Below, piece by piece: positions 27,101 through 39,345 of a stretch of DNA of 64,000 nt. Below the pieces are notes generated by a model that was not told where the DNA came from, searched no databases, and was given only the letters and a program-made list of their open reading frames with translations. Each line of letters begins with the position of its first letter. The stretch's first letter is position 1. Position numbers and translations under genes: made by a program. Origin of the DNA: Branchiostoma lanceolatum (taxonomy: Eukaryota > Chordata > Leptocardii > Amphioxiformes > Branchiostomatidae); the NCBI RefSeq assembly GCF_035083965.1, contig NC_089737.1:13505029-13569028 (forward strand). Reading direction: 5' to 3'.

Positions 27101-27318
27101 AGCGCTGGCTTTAAGACATTTTACTAGCCCGGGTGCTCAAGTAGGGAAGCGAATATGGGAGCCCGGCTGGTAAACTAAATAGAATCATTATATTCACGAT
27201 ATATGATTCTACACCGTCAACGTTCCGGGGAACGTGTGATGAGCATCAGATTATGTTTTGACTCAATGGTGAGAACAGAAAAATGTGCACTTACTTTGAC
27301 TTCAGGTTTCTGATCCAT
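24143..27318 (-). CDS. BRICHOS-domain type II membrane protein B with Arg/Tyr/Trp-rich 8-Cys C-terminal peptide (288 aa)
   Basis: Six exons matching paralogue A in size and phase: 27318-27295, 26562-26410, 26002-25874, 25543-25430, 24903-24747 and 24432-24143 (stop). Exon 2 encodes the membrane segment (LAVGLAVGLLLVTCAVAAGG) and ends at a weak donor (CGG|GTGTGA). The BRICHOS region spans residues ~60-192 with cysteines 113 and 178; the sequence around VEVDRENGMVVYRDDVSTED is identical to A. A furin-type site RVKRR (residues 211-215) is followed by an acidic spacer (LDDVDDGVEDE) and a cationic tail with eight cysteines at 241, 253, 268, 270, 274, 278, 280 and 287. Between cysteines 2 and 3 lie 14 residues, YRYWYRYRWGWRRR, alternating aromatic and arginine around a Gly turn. 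That is the composition of beta-hairpin antimicrobial peptides released from polychaete BRICHOS precursors such as arenicin. The antimicrobial role is inference from family precedent. Confidence is high for the gene, lower for function. Confidence 0.82.
26040..26175. mobile_element. Degenerate fold-back element (GATGAAGGTTAGACATCC family)
   Basis: GTCGATGAAGGTTAGACATCCAAG begins the copy, and AAGGAACAAGCAAGGTAAC pairs with the inverted GTTACCTTGCTTATTCC at the end. It is related to the elements at 41912, 59070 and 60587. Confidence 0.6.
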
Positions 27319-29299
27319 GATGGCTTCTTTTCGATCTTTTGCGTCCGATTCCAACAAATATCAACTACAAGTGCCGACCGTCTGTGCGGGGCTACAGCTC
27401 AGGTATGCAGTCGAGAACAATGCCAGCACCTTATTAGGCTTGGTATAATTACGTCAGTCGGCGGAGGGGAAGGGAATCTCTTTGTTCTGTAGATCAAAAT
27501 TTCAATAGCCAGAAGCTTGTTGGCAGGATACCACAATCTTCTAATTTCTCTCTTGACCTACGCTTGCGTCATAATTATCTAAGTTTGCTAAGAGAATCTT
27601 CAATGACCAAACTTAAACAATGCAAAACATTAAGGTATGTATTACACAACTTGACAACAAGGTAATCTCTTTATCTTCTCTGTGAAAAATGCCAATGTAC
27701 TCGAAATTGTTGGTAAGCTACCATGACCTACGGATTCCATTTTTGACCTCTACAAAGGCCATGTTGCGACGGTCCCTCATTAGGGGAACCAAGGTGTTTC
27801 AAAATACTTCAAGTCTTCAAAACATTGAAATATAAACAGTTCGCCACACAGTCTATCTCCTTGATTATAAAAATTATAGTAACTACCCTAATTAGAGAGG
27901 GGATTGTTGATGTAAAGAAATTGGAGGCTTGTTGTGTGTAATAGGTATCAGGCACCAAGCCAACGACAGCGCTGAAGCGGAAATTGTAAACATACTATCT
28001 CAGGAGGGTTTTAAATCTAACGAAGTCTAAACGTACTCTGGGGGTATATGATTCTTGTTTCTACGGATTTTCACGTCAAATAAAAACTGTGAAAAATTAA
28101 GAAATAGTCGATTAGCGACTTAGATCATCGATTGCAGAAAGAGCAAATTAATGATAAACCCAACATTTGCGAGTAAATGCAGGGTATTTCACGCCCAATC
28201 TTTCCCCAGTGCAAAATGTAACTTGTGCATGATAATTTCCTCATCAACAGATGTATCAATTTGGTAGGCTTTTATAATGTAAGATACGTGTAGAACGATT
28301 TTATCTTGCGAAATATGTGTCATCCAATGTATCCAATTTTTCGGTGAGTATGAGACAAGATTTATTTGGTAGGTAGCACGGTCCATTGATTAAGCTGGTG
28401 TGTTACGTTTCAGGGTGGTTAAACCAGCTATACAGATACGAATACAGAAGACGCATTTTGTAGAGCAGGTCTAAAGCTTCACCTACCGACCCAAATCTGT
28501 AGTACACCCACCTCTCACTGGACCCGCGGCACGCTGGCGACATCGCTGCGGCCGATCGAATCGACAAAGCACTCAACGAATTTCATCCAAAAAAAAACGA
28601 ATCTTTTTAAACTTTGTGTGTTTTGGCATCTTTTTGGCCATACTTGTACGTTTTGAATGATATTCCCATTATAAAGTCAAGGGTAAAGAATGTACTGGTG
28701 GGCATGAGGACAAATTAAAGTTATCATTTACTCATTTATTCCGTGAAACGTGGTAATACCAAGTCAACATTTATTCTTATTCATATGCACATTGCGATGT
28801 GTGAGACCGTCATTTCCTTACAAAGATATCAATCCATCTCTCCATATACTTCAATTTCTCTTTGTCTCTCTCTTTGCATCATGAAATCAATGTATATATA
28901 GCATGCGCACTAGGCTAGGTTTTACGAAACTTTCCGATAATGCCATGTATGTCTTTGATATTTTGCCGGTCACCTTCACTGACTTATTTGACTTATGTGG
29001 AGTGTCAGACATGCTCCGCCACTCTGTCAGCCCAGAATCGTCTGTCCTCCATTGCCTTCTCCAATGACTCAAAACAATATCCCTATTTTTCATGGAGATA
29101 ATGAAGCCCTGCTGGGCAGGGTATTGGAAACCGCAGCCGCCAACATGTTCCCCCCCAGTGAGATAGGGCTTTAGTGGGCCACGCAGTATTGAGTATTAAC
29201 ACAAGCCAGGTGCGGTCATTTCAGGACACTGACCTTCAGTCCTAACCTGCCCGTGTCCTAACTCGACCTCAGTAAACATAAGTGCCAAACGAAGACAAC
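27319..29299. other. 5' flank of BRICHOS B and promoter region of SLC7 copy 1
   Basis: 27480-28510 is the copy of the flank upstream of gene A. 28.5-29.2 kb holds no recognisable gene. The divergent arrangement means regulatory DNA for both genes may lie here. No TATA box is convincing. Confidence 0.5.
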
Positions 29300-32200
29300 A
29301 TGGAAGAAAGCGGGAGCAAACCCGAAGAGCTTGCAAGGAAACAATCTGAACCGGCGACTGGCGTCCGTCTGAAAAGGCAACTGACCCTAACCAACGGGGT
29401 AGCGACCACAGTGAGCATTATCATCGGGTCGGGGATCTTCTTATCACCGAAGGGAGTCTTGCGGGGGACCGGTTCCGTGGGCTTGTCTCTCATCGTGTGG
29501 AGTTTGAGCGGGGTGCTGTCCCTACTCGGAGCGCTTTGCTATGTGGAGCTTGGCACGACCATCCCCAAGTCGGGCGGAACCTACACGTATCTATACGAGA
29601 TTTTTGGACCGTGGGTGGGCTTTATGAGAGTGTGGCAGAGGTTTCTCCTCTCGGCCCCTGCAGGCCGCGCCGTTATGTCCATCACCATTGCAAACTACGC
29701 GCTGTATCCCTTCTTCGCACCTTGCCCTGTACCTTACCTGGCCACACGGCTGATTGCGGCAGCTTCTATGGGTATGTGCGTCCTTTTTACTGCATGAAAA
29801 ATTGAGATGTTGTTTTGGGTGTGTCTGTGTTTCCTGACTTTTGTACTTAGCTTAACTTAAGAACTTCTTCGTGTATTGTGATGATATTTGGTATGTGGGT
29901 AGGTGTTGGGAAGACGAAGGTCAAGGTCGATTTTGTGCACCCTGGTGTGTGACCTTGGTACTGCAGCAGAACTTCCGTTTTTTCGTATCTTTTGACCTGG
30001 ACGTGCTATGGTCTTGATTTTTTGGTGGCAGGTAGCTTGTGATGTAAGGAAGAAGTGGTGTAGGTTTCCTCTGGAACTGCACGGGCGCTTTTTCCACTGC
30101 AAAGTATAGAGACGAGCTACATGTAATACACGGCGGTTCAGTGCTCAATCATACTGTTTTTCTGAGCTACTTCGCGGTGTAATTTATTCAAAACGAGACA
30201 AAAACAGCATTAACAGTATCAAACTGTATATTTCAGCTTTGATAGGCTTTCTCAACTACTACAGTGTCCGCTTGGCGGCGCAAATGAACAACGCCCTGAC
30301 GCTCCTGAAGGTTGGAGCACTCGGTATCATCATAATCTTCGGTGGGATTCAGCTCGCTAGAGGTTAGTGGTATTGAAAGAATGAATGAATAAATGAATGA
30401 ATGTATGTTATGTATTACATATCAGTGCCCATAGACTATATACGGTGACGTTTAACCTGCACCAATGAATGTATTTGTCACAATAAGGTCGTTCCCTTTC
30501 CTAGTACGCATGCGCGAGGTCAAAGGTGAAAGACCCTGATTTGTAAACAGCTCTAATCTCGACCATTGTATCGATATGCATAACAATGTCTAGGCATATT
30601 ATGTTTAGGTCTCAGGGTCCTTCACCTTTGACATATTACCCACAATGCATGTCGCTGCGCATGCGTACTCGGAACCGTGAAACACAAACGATATTTTCCA
30701 GGGCAAACAGAAAACTTGGAGCCAACCAAGGCCTTTGAGGGAACCACCTCTTCTGTTGGGGATGCCGTGGTGTCGTTTTACTCAGCACTGTGGGCGTTTA
30801 ATGGATGGTGAGTTTAAAGCTGTACTATGTAGGAATTTAGGCCCAAGACTTAAAACATTCTTGTGAACAAATCTTAATGTGTAGGACATGTGCTATCACT
30901 TTTCAGTATATTTTCATCATTATGTTGTCTATTTTTGGTGTTTGTGTACTGTGAAGGAAATACATCAAAGGGATCTTGAGTTATAGCTTCGAACACAACC
31001 CTAACGATAACAGTACCCCCACGAAGGAGGTTTACTGCCTTCACGGATGTAATAATGTCTTGTTGATGGGTTTTGTTTTGTTTTGTCACTACAGGCAAGC
31101 CCTCAATGCTTTGATCGAAGAGGTGATCAATCCAACAAGGTATGAGAAATGACACTTTAAGCTTTAGATAATCTTAACTCCGTGAAATACATCTACACTT
31201 TCTCTTCTTAAATTACATCAAGACTTTCTTTGGACAAAAGAAAAATAGAGATATCAAGCCAAAAAAATGTTGAGTGGCGTTTCTATATCGTTATGGAACA
31301 TCTATAGCAACAGTTATACAACAAACTAACGGTACGCATATATGATAGATTAAGTAAGGTAATGCACTGTACATTGACTATACACAAGCTTTGATATTCA
31401 ATTCGCAGTACATTTCCCCCTACACACACACAGAAGGAAAGCACTGTTGTAACTTTTTCTAATAGCATGAAAGTCTCTCAACTGGGACGGGGAGTGGTAT
31501 CGACTTCCGACGAACTTTGACCCTGTGCTGACGTCACACATGTGTAATCACGTGTCTTCAGGACCTGGGTCAGATAGTTAATGAAGACCGGGTGATTTGT
31601 TCGGACATTCCGGTGACTCAATTTTCTTGAGTTCGATAACAGTTATATTTTCCATAACTTCTTGTTGCCCTATGACGTCCCCAGAAACCTGGTCTTGACC
31701 ATAGTGATATCGATGCCGATCGTCACAACCATCTACCTGCTCACGAACATCGCGTACTTCACCGCCATGACTCCCGCAGAACTGCTCGCATCTGATGCCG
31801 TCGCAGTAGTAAGTAATAGATATAGAATACAACACGGTGTGTTCCGTATCGCCCGAGGTACCGCGGAAGACCGGGTAATGCGGAATACACCGTGTTGTAT
31901 AATATTTTATTCATGTCATACCCACCCGAAAAAACATTTTATTGCAAAATGCTCCAGAAGTTTAAAAAATTTGGTGTCCTCCCACAAAGAATTTTAACAG
32001 CGGTAATTCCAACGTCCGAATCCGCTATTCGACTTTTCGACGGCGGCAATTCTGACTGGTTCCCTTTGCACTGCATAGGTGTCGCTGCTGACAGATGAGG
32101 TCCCAATAATGGATTATTTACATATATACAGATATAGTCGATGCGATGTTTACAATGTGATCCCTGACGTGAAGGAATGTATTATATACATAAATGTTGC

Positions 32201-35200
32201 CAAGTCACATTAACACAGCAACAATATCACATACTTCCCTGAGGATTGCCATGCGGAATCATCAGACGGTAACCGAAACGACGTCGCTGTGAATAAAACA
32301 CTCGGTTGTGTACAAAAACATTTTATTTAATAACATATCAACCTATAGTAGTTCTTACATTTTGTTTTGTCAGACGTTTGGTAATCGTCTTCTGGGAGTT
32401 ATGAGTTGGGTCATACCTTTGGCTGTCGCAGTTTCTACTTTTGCAAGTCTTTTAATCGGCCACCTGGCTTTTTCAAGGTAAGTACGAATAAGGCGTAATT
32501 AAACTTTACAAAGCAGTTGTAACATAGAAGATAGAGGCTCCTAATGTCAAAATTCTTTTTAGTCATCTCTCCAAACTTTTGAAAATCAAGGTGACCTGAA
32601 AGCTCTTAATGATAGTTTTGTAAATGGCTTTGCCACTACTCATTGTGAGAACTTCAATTCAGTTTTGTGCTGTGTTCTATTCTGCAAATACACCATTACT
32701 GAAGTACGATTAAAGGAGGAATATAGCCTGTTTCATGTTTGCTTTGTCACATAACAGCTTTTTCTCTGAAGGGTTTATATGGTAGCGGCAAGAGACGGGA
32801 TCATGCCGCGAATCCTGTCAATGATCCAGGTGGACCGACTGACACCCGCACCAGCTGTTATACTGCCGGTACGAACAAGCTAGATTATCATTATTATTAT
32901 TAAAGGGTACATAACGTTATAATCAGAAGTATATATATGTTGTATATATACTGTAGGCATGTTAGCATAAGACCATGGATTTGTAATGCAAATCATACAT
33001 ACATATATCAGAATTAGCAGTAGTAATGACAGTTGTGTTAATGTCTATAACAGTTGTGGTAAAACTAGTAATGGTGATAGTTCTTGTAGCAATAGGTGGT
33101 TCTTGTAGCAATAGGTTGGTGCCGAAGTTCGGAGCATGATCCGAAATGAAGTACTCGGGTATCACCCTAGCGGGTGAGAGTTCCGAGGGAAGCATTGTCG
33201 ATAAGAGGTAGGGGAATTTTACCTGTACAATGAACCTGTAAAATTGAACATACATGTAGCGTCTGTCTTCTCCGTCACGACCAGCGGAAGAATAGCTCTT
33301 TAGTGAGCTAAACTGGTTCGAGATCAAACTGGTTCGAGATCAGTGAATAAAAATACTCTTTTTTTCACAACCAAGTGATTTATTCAACCGACATTGATCA
33401 TCTGTCACCTTCATCAATGTAATTCTGACTGGTTCGCGTTGCGCTGCAGGACAGGTGTCGCTACTTATAGATGCGTTCCCAAACGCAAAGTATTCACATT
33501 TACAGTTTGGGAACGCATCTGCAAGAAGCGACACCTGTGCTGCAGTGTAATGTGAACCAGTCAGAATTACCTCGATGAAGGCGAGTGACAGATGGTCACC
33601 AAAACGTCGGTTGAATAAATCACAAGGTTGTATAAAAAGAGTCTTTTTTTATTCAGTGACTTACCAACCTGATGAAACTATTTACTGGTTCGAGATCAAA
33701 CTGGTGCGAGATCAAACTGGTTCGAGATCAAACTTGTTCGAGATCAAACTGGTTCGAGATCAAACTGATTCGAGATCAAACTGGTTCGAGATCAAACTGA
33801 TTAGAGATGGAACTGATTAGAGATCAAACTGGTTCGAGATCAAACTGATTCGAGATCAAACTGGTTCGAGATCAAACTGATTCGAGAGCAAACTGGTTCG
33901 AGATCAAACTGGTTCGAGATCATTTTCACGTTTTTTTCTGCAGATTCTCTTGAGCCTGATCATGCTGATACCGGAAGACGTGTACAAGCTGCTGAGTCTG
34001 CTCGGGTTCGTTAGCTGGCTCAGCTATGCCGTGGTGGTCAGCGGTCTGCTGTGGTGGCGGTACAAGAAACCAGATCTGCCGAGACCCATAAAGGTGGTAC
34101 ATAGGGGTGGCTTATGGCTGGGGGGGGGGGGGTGTGATGTCTTAGTTAGTTAAAATCCTCCCACACCATAATTGATGTATAGGGCGGTGCCCATCTCCGT
34201 TTCATAGCCCTGGGGCCACACTGTGGTGCAATCACTGTAGCAGGGGGCTAGTCCACTGGCAGTGAAGTGTGTTTAACTTCCATACTGTTTCATTATAAGT
34301 ATGTACCATTTTTATAAAGTCTTTGGTATGACTCAATGCGCCTCTTGTCCAGAGGTGCCCTACCTGGGACTAGAACCCCAGACCTTCTGGTCCAAGTAAT
34401 TTGAACCAGATGTGGCAGAGTAGCAAAGGCGCAGACCACTACACCACAGGGACACCCCGGGTGATGTCTTAAAAATACTTTATTCATGCTATCGTCCAGG
34501 ATTTATCTAAATGGACTTGAATAGCAAATTTAAGTACATAATGACATGTGACAACCCATGTATGGTATACATTGGGAGGTATATCAAAGAATGTCTATAC
34601 GTTAGAAACTCCTCCAATGATTGTAAAATTCCATTGTCATCCCATAATACTACACCATATTGTATCAGATAGACTGATTAGCCTAACAGAATGTTATCTA
34701 TCTACCCGTGAATGCCATACTTTGTACCTTGTACAATTGTTGTGCAATAAAGTTATTATTATGTCTGTGTATGATAGTATAACTCATAGAATACAACACG
34801 GTGCATCGTTGGGACATTGTTGTATTTTTTCTATATCATACCTATCTGGAAAAAAATTCAATGCGAAATGCACTAGAAGTTGAAAGGCTTTGGTGTCCTC
34901 GAAAATAAAAGTAGCAACATCGATTCCAACGTCTGAATCTTGTATTCTTATTTTGGGTTGCTTCTGATTTCCAGTTGAACCTGGCCATTCCTGTGATTTT
35001 CGTCTGCCTGTGCCTGTTCATGGTGGTGGTGTCATTTATGTCTGCCCCGGTGGAGTGCGGCATTGGTGTCGCCGTCCTGTGCAGTGCCATACCGGTCTAC
35101 GCCATCTTTGTACACTGGGAATACAAGCCAGCCTGGTTCCTGTCCTTCGAAGGTCAGAATTTGCCCTTTTCTATCAAACACTGCACGACAAGTGGGTTTT

Positions 35201-35915
35201 TCTAATGATTAAGAATGCAATGTAATGCTTCGGTCGCAATTGGGGAAAAAGGCCCTGTCGGGCAGTTTACCTCTTTTTTTTTGCATTTTCGGGCATTACC
35301 CCTATGTATTTTATTTTATCATCTTTATTTCAATTTCCACAGTATAATAGACATAAGCGTCAAACAGAGCTAGTTTGTACATTTTCAAGCTTTTTCACGG
35401 TACAATGATTTACAAGTAGTGGTGCGAGAGTATAGATAACTAGATTAAATGCATGTTCTAGCATTACTATTCAGATCGATAACATTCTTGGGAATAAGCA
35501 TATAAATAGCATGACAGCATTTAAATAAAGCTGTTTGATAATTTTCCATTACGTAAAACATGCGTTCTTGTGCATTACCCCTACGTGGCCCCACGGGTTA
35601 GTTTCACATGCTAGGCACTTAGGGGACACTGAAATAAAACTGAGTCAAAGTCCCGGTCAGAAAGATTCCAGAATATATTCATCATAAAGGGTGTGCCATT
35701 TCCTACTGTATATATGTCATCTGCCAGTGGAAAAGGGCATAGACATCACCATACTGATAATCATAGAATCTCTAAAGATTCCATGGAGGTATAAGGTCTT
35801 CAGTTTCTTGTTTTATCATCAGTTATCTTTTTTAAATCTTTCAGCCTACGTCACTTCTCGTCTCCAACTCATTCTGCACGTCGTGCCACAAGATCCAGCA
35901 CTGAAGATAAACTGA
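29300..35915 (+). CDS. SLC7 light-chain amino acid transporter, copy 1 (xCT/b0,+AT-like, 490 aa)
   Basis: Ten exons: 29300-29771, 30237-30362, 30702-30807, 31095-31139, 31685-31808, 32374-32477, 32772-32868, 33944-34093, 34975-35152 and 35845-35915. All splice sites are GT-AG and the reading frame is continuous to TGA. The protein has the APC/LeuT-fold features of heteromeric amino acid transporter light chains: [12 protein letters not shown] in helix 1, [21 protein letters not shown] in helices 2-3, [22 protein letters not shown], and the C-terminal [14 protein letters not shown] like xCT. The Cys in PFFAPCP sits where family members form the disulfide to the SLC3 heavy chain. Expected location is the plasma membrane, exchanging neutral amino acids or cystine; substrate cannot be read from sequence. 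About twelve membrane helices are expected and the length matches the family (~490-510). The start MEESG matches copy 2. A tandem paralogue lies 1.2 kb downstream. Introns hold a SINE, fold-back elements and a minisatellite. Confidence 0.9.
30495..30685. mobile_element. Fold-back element, intron 2 of SLC7 copy 1
   Basis: GTACGCATGCGC..GGTCAAAGGTGAA pairs with TTCACCTTTGAC...GCGCATGCGTAC. A related copy lies at ~41725-41875 in intron 6 of copy 2 (GCGCATGCTCAGGTCAAAGG and its inverse). Confidence 0.7.
31810..32110. mobile_element. Repeat with ACACGGTGTGTTCCG hairpin and downstream body
   Basis: GAATACAACACGGTGTGTTCCG is inverted at CGGAATACACCGTGTTGTAT within 80 bp. A body then follows that resembles ~34785-34960 (GAATACAACACGGTG, TTTGGTGTCCTC, ATTCCAACGTC), so this is a two-copy dispersed element in introns 5 and 8. 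Confidence 0.55.
33310..33925. repeat. 16/17-bp minisatellite interrupted by a fold-back element
   Basis: GGTTCGAGATCAAACT is repeated about 15 times from 33675 to 33922 and about twice at 33308-33342. Between these blocks (about 33343-33672) lies a fold-back with arms containing GTCAGAATTAC and GCAGATGCGTTCCCAAAC-type sequence and the tail ACCAACCTGATGAAACTATT. The array ends 22 bp before the exon 8 acceptor. Confidence 0.85.
34145..34460 (-). mobile_element. tRNA-derived SINE, intron 8 of SLC7 copy 1, antisense to host
   Basis: On the minus strand the head reads GGGGTGTCCCTGTGGTGTAG with an A-box-like TGGTGTAGTGG and a B-box-like GGTTCTAGTCCC, followed by a non-tRNA body. Exact 11-bp duplications GTGATGTCTTA at 34134-34144 and 34461-34471 define the ends. 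A sister copy lies at 48332-48653. Confidence 0.85.
34560..34762 (+). mobile_element. 3' tail of a non-LTR retrotransposon
   Basis: CATACTTTGTACCTTGTACAATTGTTGTGCAATAAAGTTATTATT-type end (34710-34760) preceded by ~150 bp of repeat. A second, diverged copy is at ~38785-38945. The tail style (short A/T microrepeat after AATAAAG) suggests a 5'-truncated LINE; no reverse transcriptase frame is present. Confidence 0.55.
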
Positions 35916-37164
35916 TCTATTTATTGTTTGGGCAGACATACGTATATTATATAGTGGTGCGTACCTAAACCCCGGACCTGTTCCGGACCTGTTCCTAACC
36001 CTAGTAGGTTCAAGTCCAAAAAAACCTAAACATCTGGAATTAAGTCCGGACTTGAAAAAAAATCTCTAGCTTTTACACTCCTTTTTGATTTAAACCATCT
36101 GAAAACTTCCTTAGATCGTGAAATTTGCACTGGAAAAATGTGAAAACATTGCTGTCTTTTGTTTATAACTGAAATTGCATGTAAAATATGTGCCAACATG
36201 CAATTTTACATGAAACAGGAAAAAATATTCGTAGCACACATATTACATTGTTTCCAGTCCGGACTTTCAAGTCCAAACCTAAACCTAAACTCGGGTTTAG
36301 GTACGCACCACTACGTATATACGTATAGGGGCTTACCTTCTGAGAAATACAAAATGACGACACAGTTCCTACATAATGCATGATACAATCAACGTAATCA
36401 ATCTTATGCTATCTTGGTATACAACTGCTGTTTATAATGTCTATATCACTAGGCTCATGAATTCTTTGTGTATTCAATACCGAGCTGAATTATCATAGGC
36501 CATAAGTTTTTTTTTAATATTGTCGGGGAAAGTTATTTAATTTTCTTTTTCAAGTAGTGCTTGTATTACATAATGCACATGTCAAAAAATTGCCAGGTGT
36601 CAGGCGGTCACAGAAACGTCGGCTACGTATTGATACTTGTATGTGTACAAAGCTTATTAAAATAAGAACATTGCTATCCATTAATTTCTGTAGTTTTGTA
36701 TGGACAGCGATAAGCGTTGATGTCATGCGACTGGTATTAAACGATACAAAATTATTTTTGTGAACCAAAATAAACGTTTTCAACACCAACAAAGAATGGC
36801 TCTTGTATTTCAATGACATTACTGTCTTTTGGAGGTTGACGTCATATCAAGGCGAACTGGAAGTCAATACTCATGACAGAAGGTAACAGTGTATAACAGC
36901 GTGCTCTCCAAGTCGAGGTCAGGCTCTGCCAGGCTTCTGTCTGAGCGATCAAATATTTGACAGGTGAACAAATTTCATGGAAAAAGAACAAATCGCATTT
37001 GTTTAGCTTTCTTTTGTGTTTAAAGAAATGCTGACAAAGTAGAAAGTCCGACAAAACAAATGAAAAGACGTTCAAACAAGAGCCTAACTTTAGCTTGGAT
37101 AGTACAGCAGAGTTCATCTAAGGTCGCGCACAAAGTTCAAGGATACAGAGTAACAAAAAACAAG
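35916..37164. other. Spacer between the two SLC7 genes
   Basis: It contains the MITE at 35955-36313, an AATAAA at 36769-36774 that may serve copy 1, and a TGCTGACAAAGTAGAAAG repeat at ~37029-37060. The last ~300 bp are likely the promoter and leader of copy 2. Confidence 0.5.
35955..36313. mobile_element. MITE with ~20-bp terminal inverted repeats (hAT-like ends)
   Basis: TAGTGGTGCGTACCTAAACCC at the left is inverted at GGGTTTAGGTACGCACCACTA at the right. Internal AAGTCCGGACTTG words are subterminal. It lies just after the stop codon of SLC7 copy 1. No clean 8-bp duplication is evident in the AT-rich flank, so the superfamily is a guess. Confidence 0.7.
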
Positions 37165-39131
37165 ATGGAGGAAAGTACAGAGAAACCCACAAGCCAAGAG
37201 TCTGGATCTGCGACTGGCGTCCGTATGAAAAGACAGCTGACCCTAACCAACGGGATAGCGACCACGGTTAGCATCATTATCGGGTCGGGGATCTTCCTCT
37301 CCCCAAAGGGAGTTTTGCGGCGGACCGGTTCCGTGGGCTTGTCCCTCATCGTGTGGAGTTTGAGTGGAATTCTTTCCATGCTCGGAGCTCTTTGCTATGT
37401 GGAGCTCGGCACGACTATTCCTAAATCAGGCGGAACCTACACGTACCTTCACGAGATTTTCGGACCGTGGGTGGCTTTCGTTAAGATCTGGCAGAACTTC
37501 ATCATTGGAGGTCCCTGTGCGACTGCTGTTTTGGCTATCACTATCGCTCAGTATGTCCTGTACCCTTTCTTTACACCGTGCCCGGCGACCTACCTGGCTG
37601 TTCGCCTTGTGGCGGCTGTTTGTTTAGGTAAGTATTAACGTTATCAACATTGATCACCATTGGAACTACAACTGCAGTTTTTAGATTGATATTTCAGACA
37701 ATAGACCGATCCCGAAGCTACTCCCCCTGTCAAAAACAGCGCTCGACGGACAGAAATGCACAGGCGGACTTTGTAGTAGTTGACATGTCGTACAAGCTCC
37801 TTCCACTTGACTGCCCGAGCTGTTTTCTTTTCCATTTGTTTTTATCCTGAGCATGCATGCAGCCAATACAATGGGGAATCTGTCACAGATATACGTACCC
37901 TGTTTAACACCTGCCATTTATGTACTACTAGCGCTATTTTTGACAGAGGCGAGTTCGAAATAGAACAGGAGGGGGGTCATATGTTCGATTTGTTTTTCGA
38001 CCGGAACGGTTTATTTGACAACATAGTTGACTATGAAATATCAAATAGTAAACAAAGTCAAACATGTAGTTATAGTTCATCTGAAAGAGTAACGTGTGTG
38101 CAATACGCTATTGACCTTTGATTGTCTTCAATAAACAAAGTTCAAAGTTCGCTCAAACGTCAACATGGTAAATGTCTAACCTCTAGATCTGTAGCAGACT
38201 GATCCTGTTGTTTTCTTTTAACTACTTAAGTTACCATCTTCTTATTAACGTTAAATTGAAAAAAAATGCAATTTTAAAACGGAGATTTAAAAGAAAAGAA
38301 CCGGAAGCCTGAGATTGAACCGGAGGCTACTAAAGGTCGATCTATTAGCCTCTGTGTTCTTGATAGCCTGTGTATGGCCGCACGTCTGGCTGGGTGCCCA
38401 GTCTTATGCATCGCTGAAGGAAACATCTGTTTTAGTTTTCCACTGTCCTTGAGCGCCCTGCCAAGTTCTTTGAACCACAAAAGCATTCACTGTGATTGTC
38501 TTCGACGTTTTCGTCTTATTTAACTCAGCGCAATCATTTGTTTTCAACTACCGTGTGGCAATCACAGTTATTGAAACTCGTGAAAAATATCACTGCTCGT
38601 TTGACGTATTCAGAACAGTAGTATAGTGATTGTCTTCGACATTTCCTCCCATTTCGCTCAGCGCAATCATTTGTATGCAACTACATATAATAACATTCAG
38701 TGTCATTGAAACTCGTAAAAGATGTTACTGCTTGTTTGACGCATTCAGAAGAGTAGTGTAATAGTTGCATATATATCATAGAATGTATAGACGTTAGAAA
38801 TTCTTCCAACTCAAGGATTGTGCTCATTATCCCATACTACACTCTCTTGTATTCGGTAGATTAGCCATAAAAAACTGTAGTTAAGTACCAGTAGATGACA
38901 TACTTTGTACCTTGTACAATTGTTGTGCAATGAAGTTATATATTCTTATTTATTCAAACTATGGCATCAATGCGTTTTTGCAGGCCTGATAGGGTTCGCT
39001 AACTGCTACAGTGTCCGCTTGGCGGCGCGAATGAACAACGTTTTGACGTTTCTGAAAGTCGGAGCTCTAAGTATCATCATAGTCTTCGGTGGGATTCAAC
39101 TGGCCAAAGGTGAGCGTATTCCTTACCTCTC

Positions 39132-39187
<56 letters not shown>

Positions 39188-39257
39188 GTGTGTGTGTATG
39201 TGTGTGTGTGTGTGTGTGTGTATGTGTGTATGTGTGTATGTGTGTGTGTGTGTATGT

Positions 39258-39345
<88 letters not shown>

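Noticed and set aside
33675-33922. CRISPR-like regular repeat
   Set aside because: Units of 16-17 bp are contiguous without unique spacers, in an animal intron; it is a minisatellite.
37060-37164. Upstream in-frame ATG for SLC7 copy 2
   Set aside because: The extra 35 residues have no counterpart in copy 1 and include the dispersed TGACAAAGTAGAAAG repeat neighbourhood; ATG 37165 matches MEES of copy 1.
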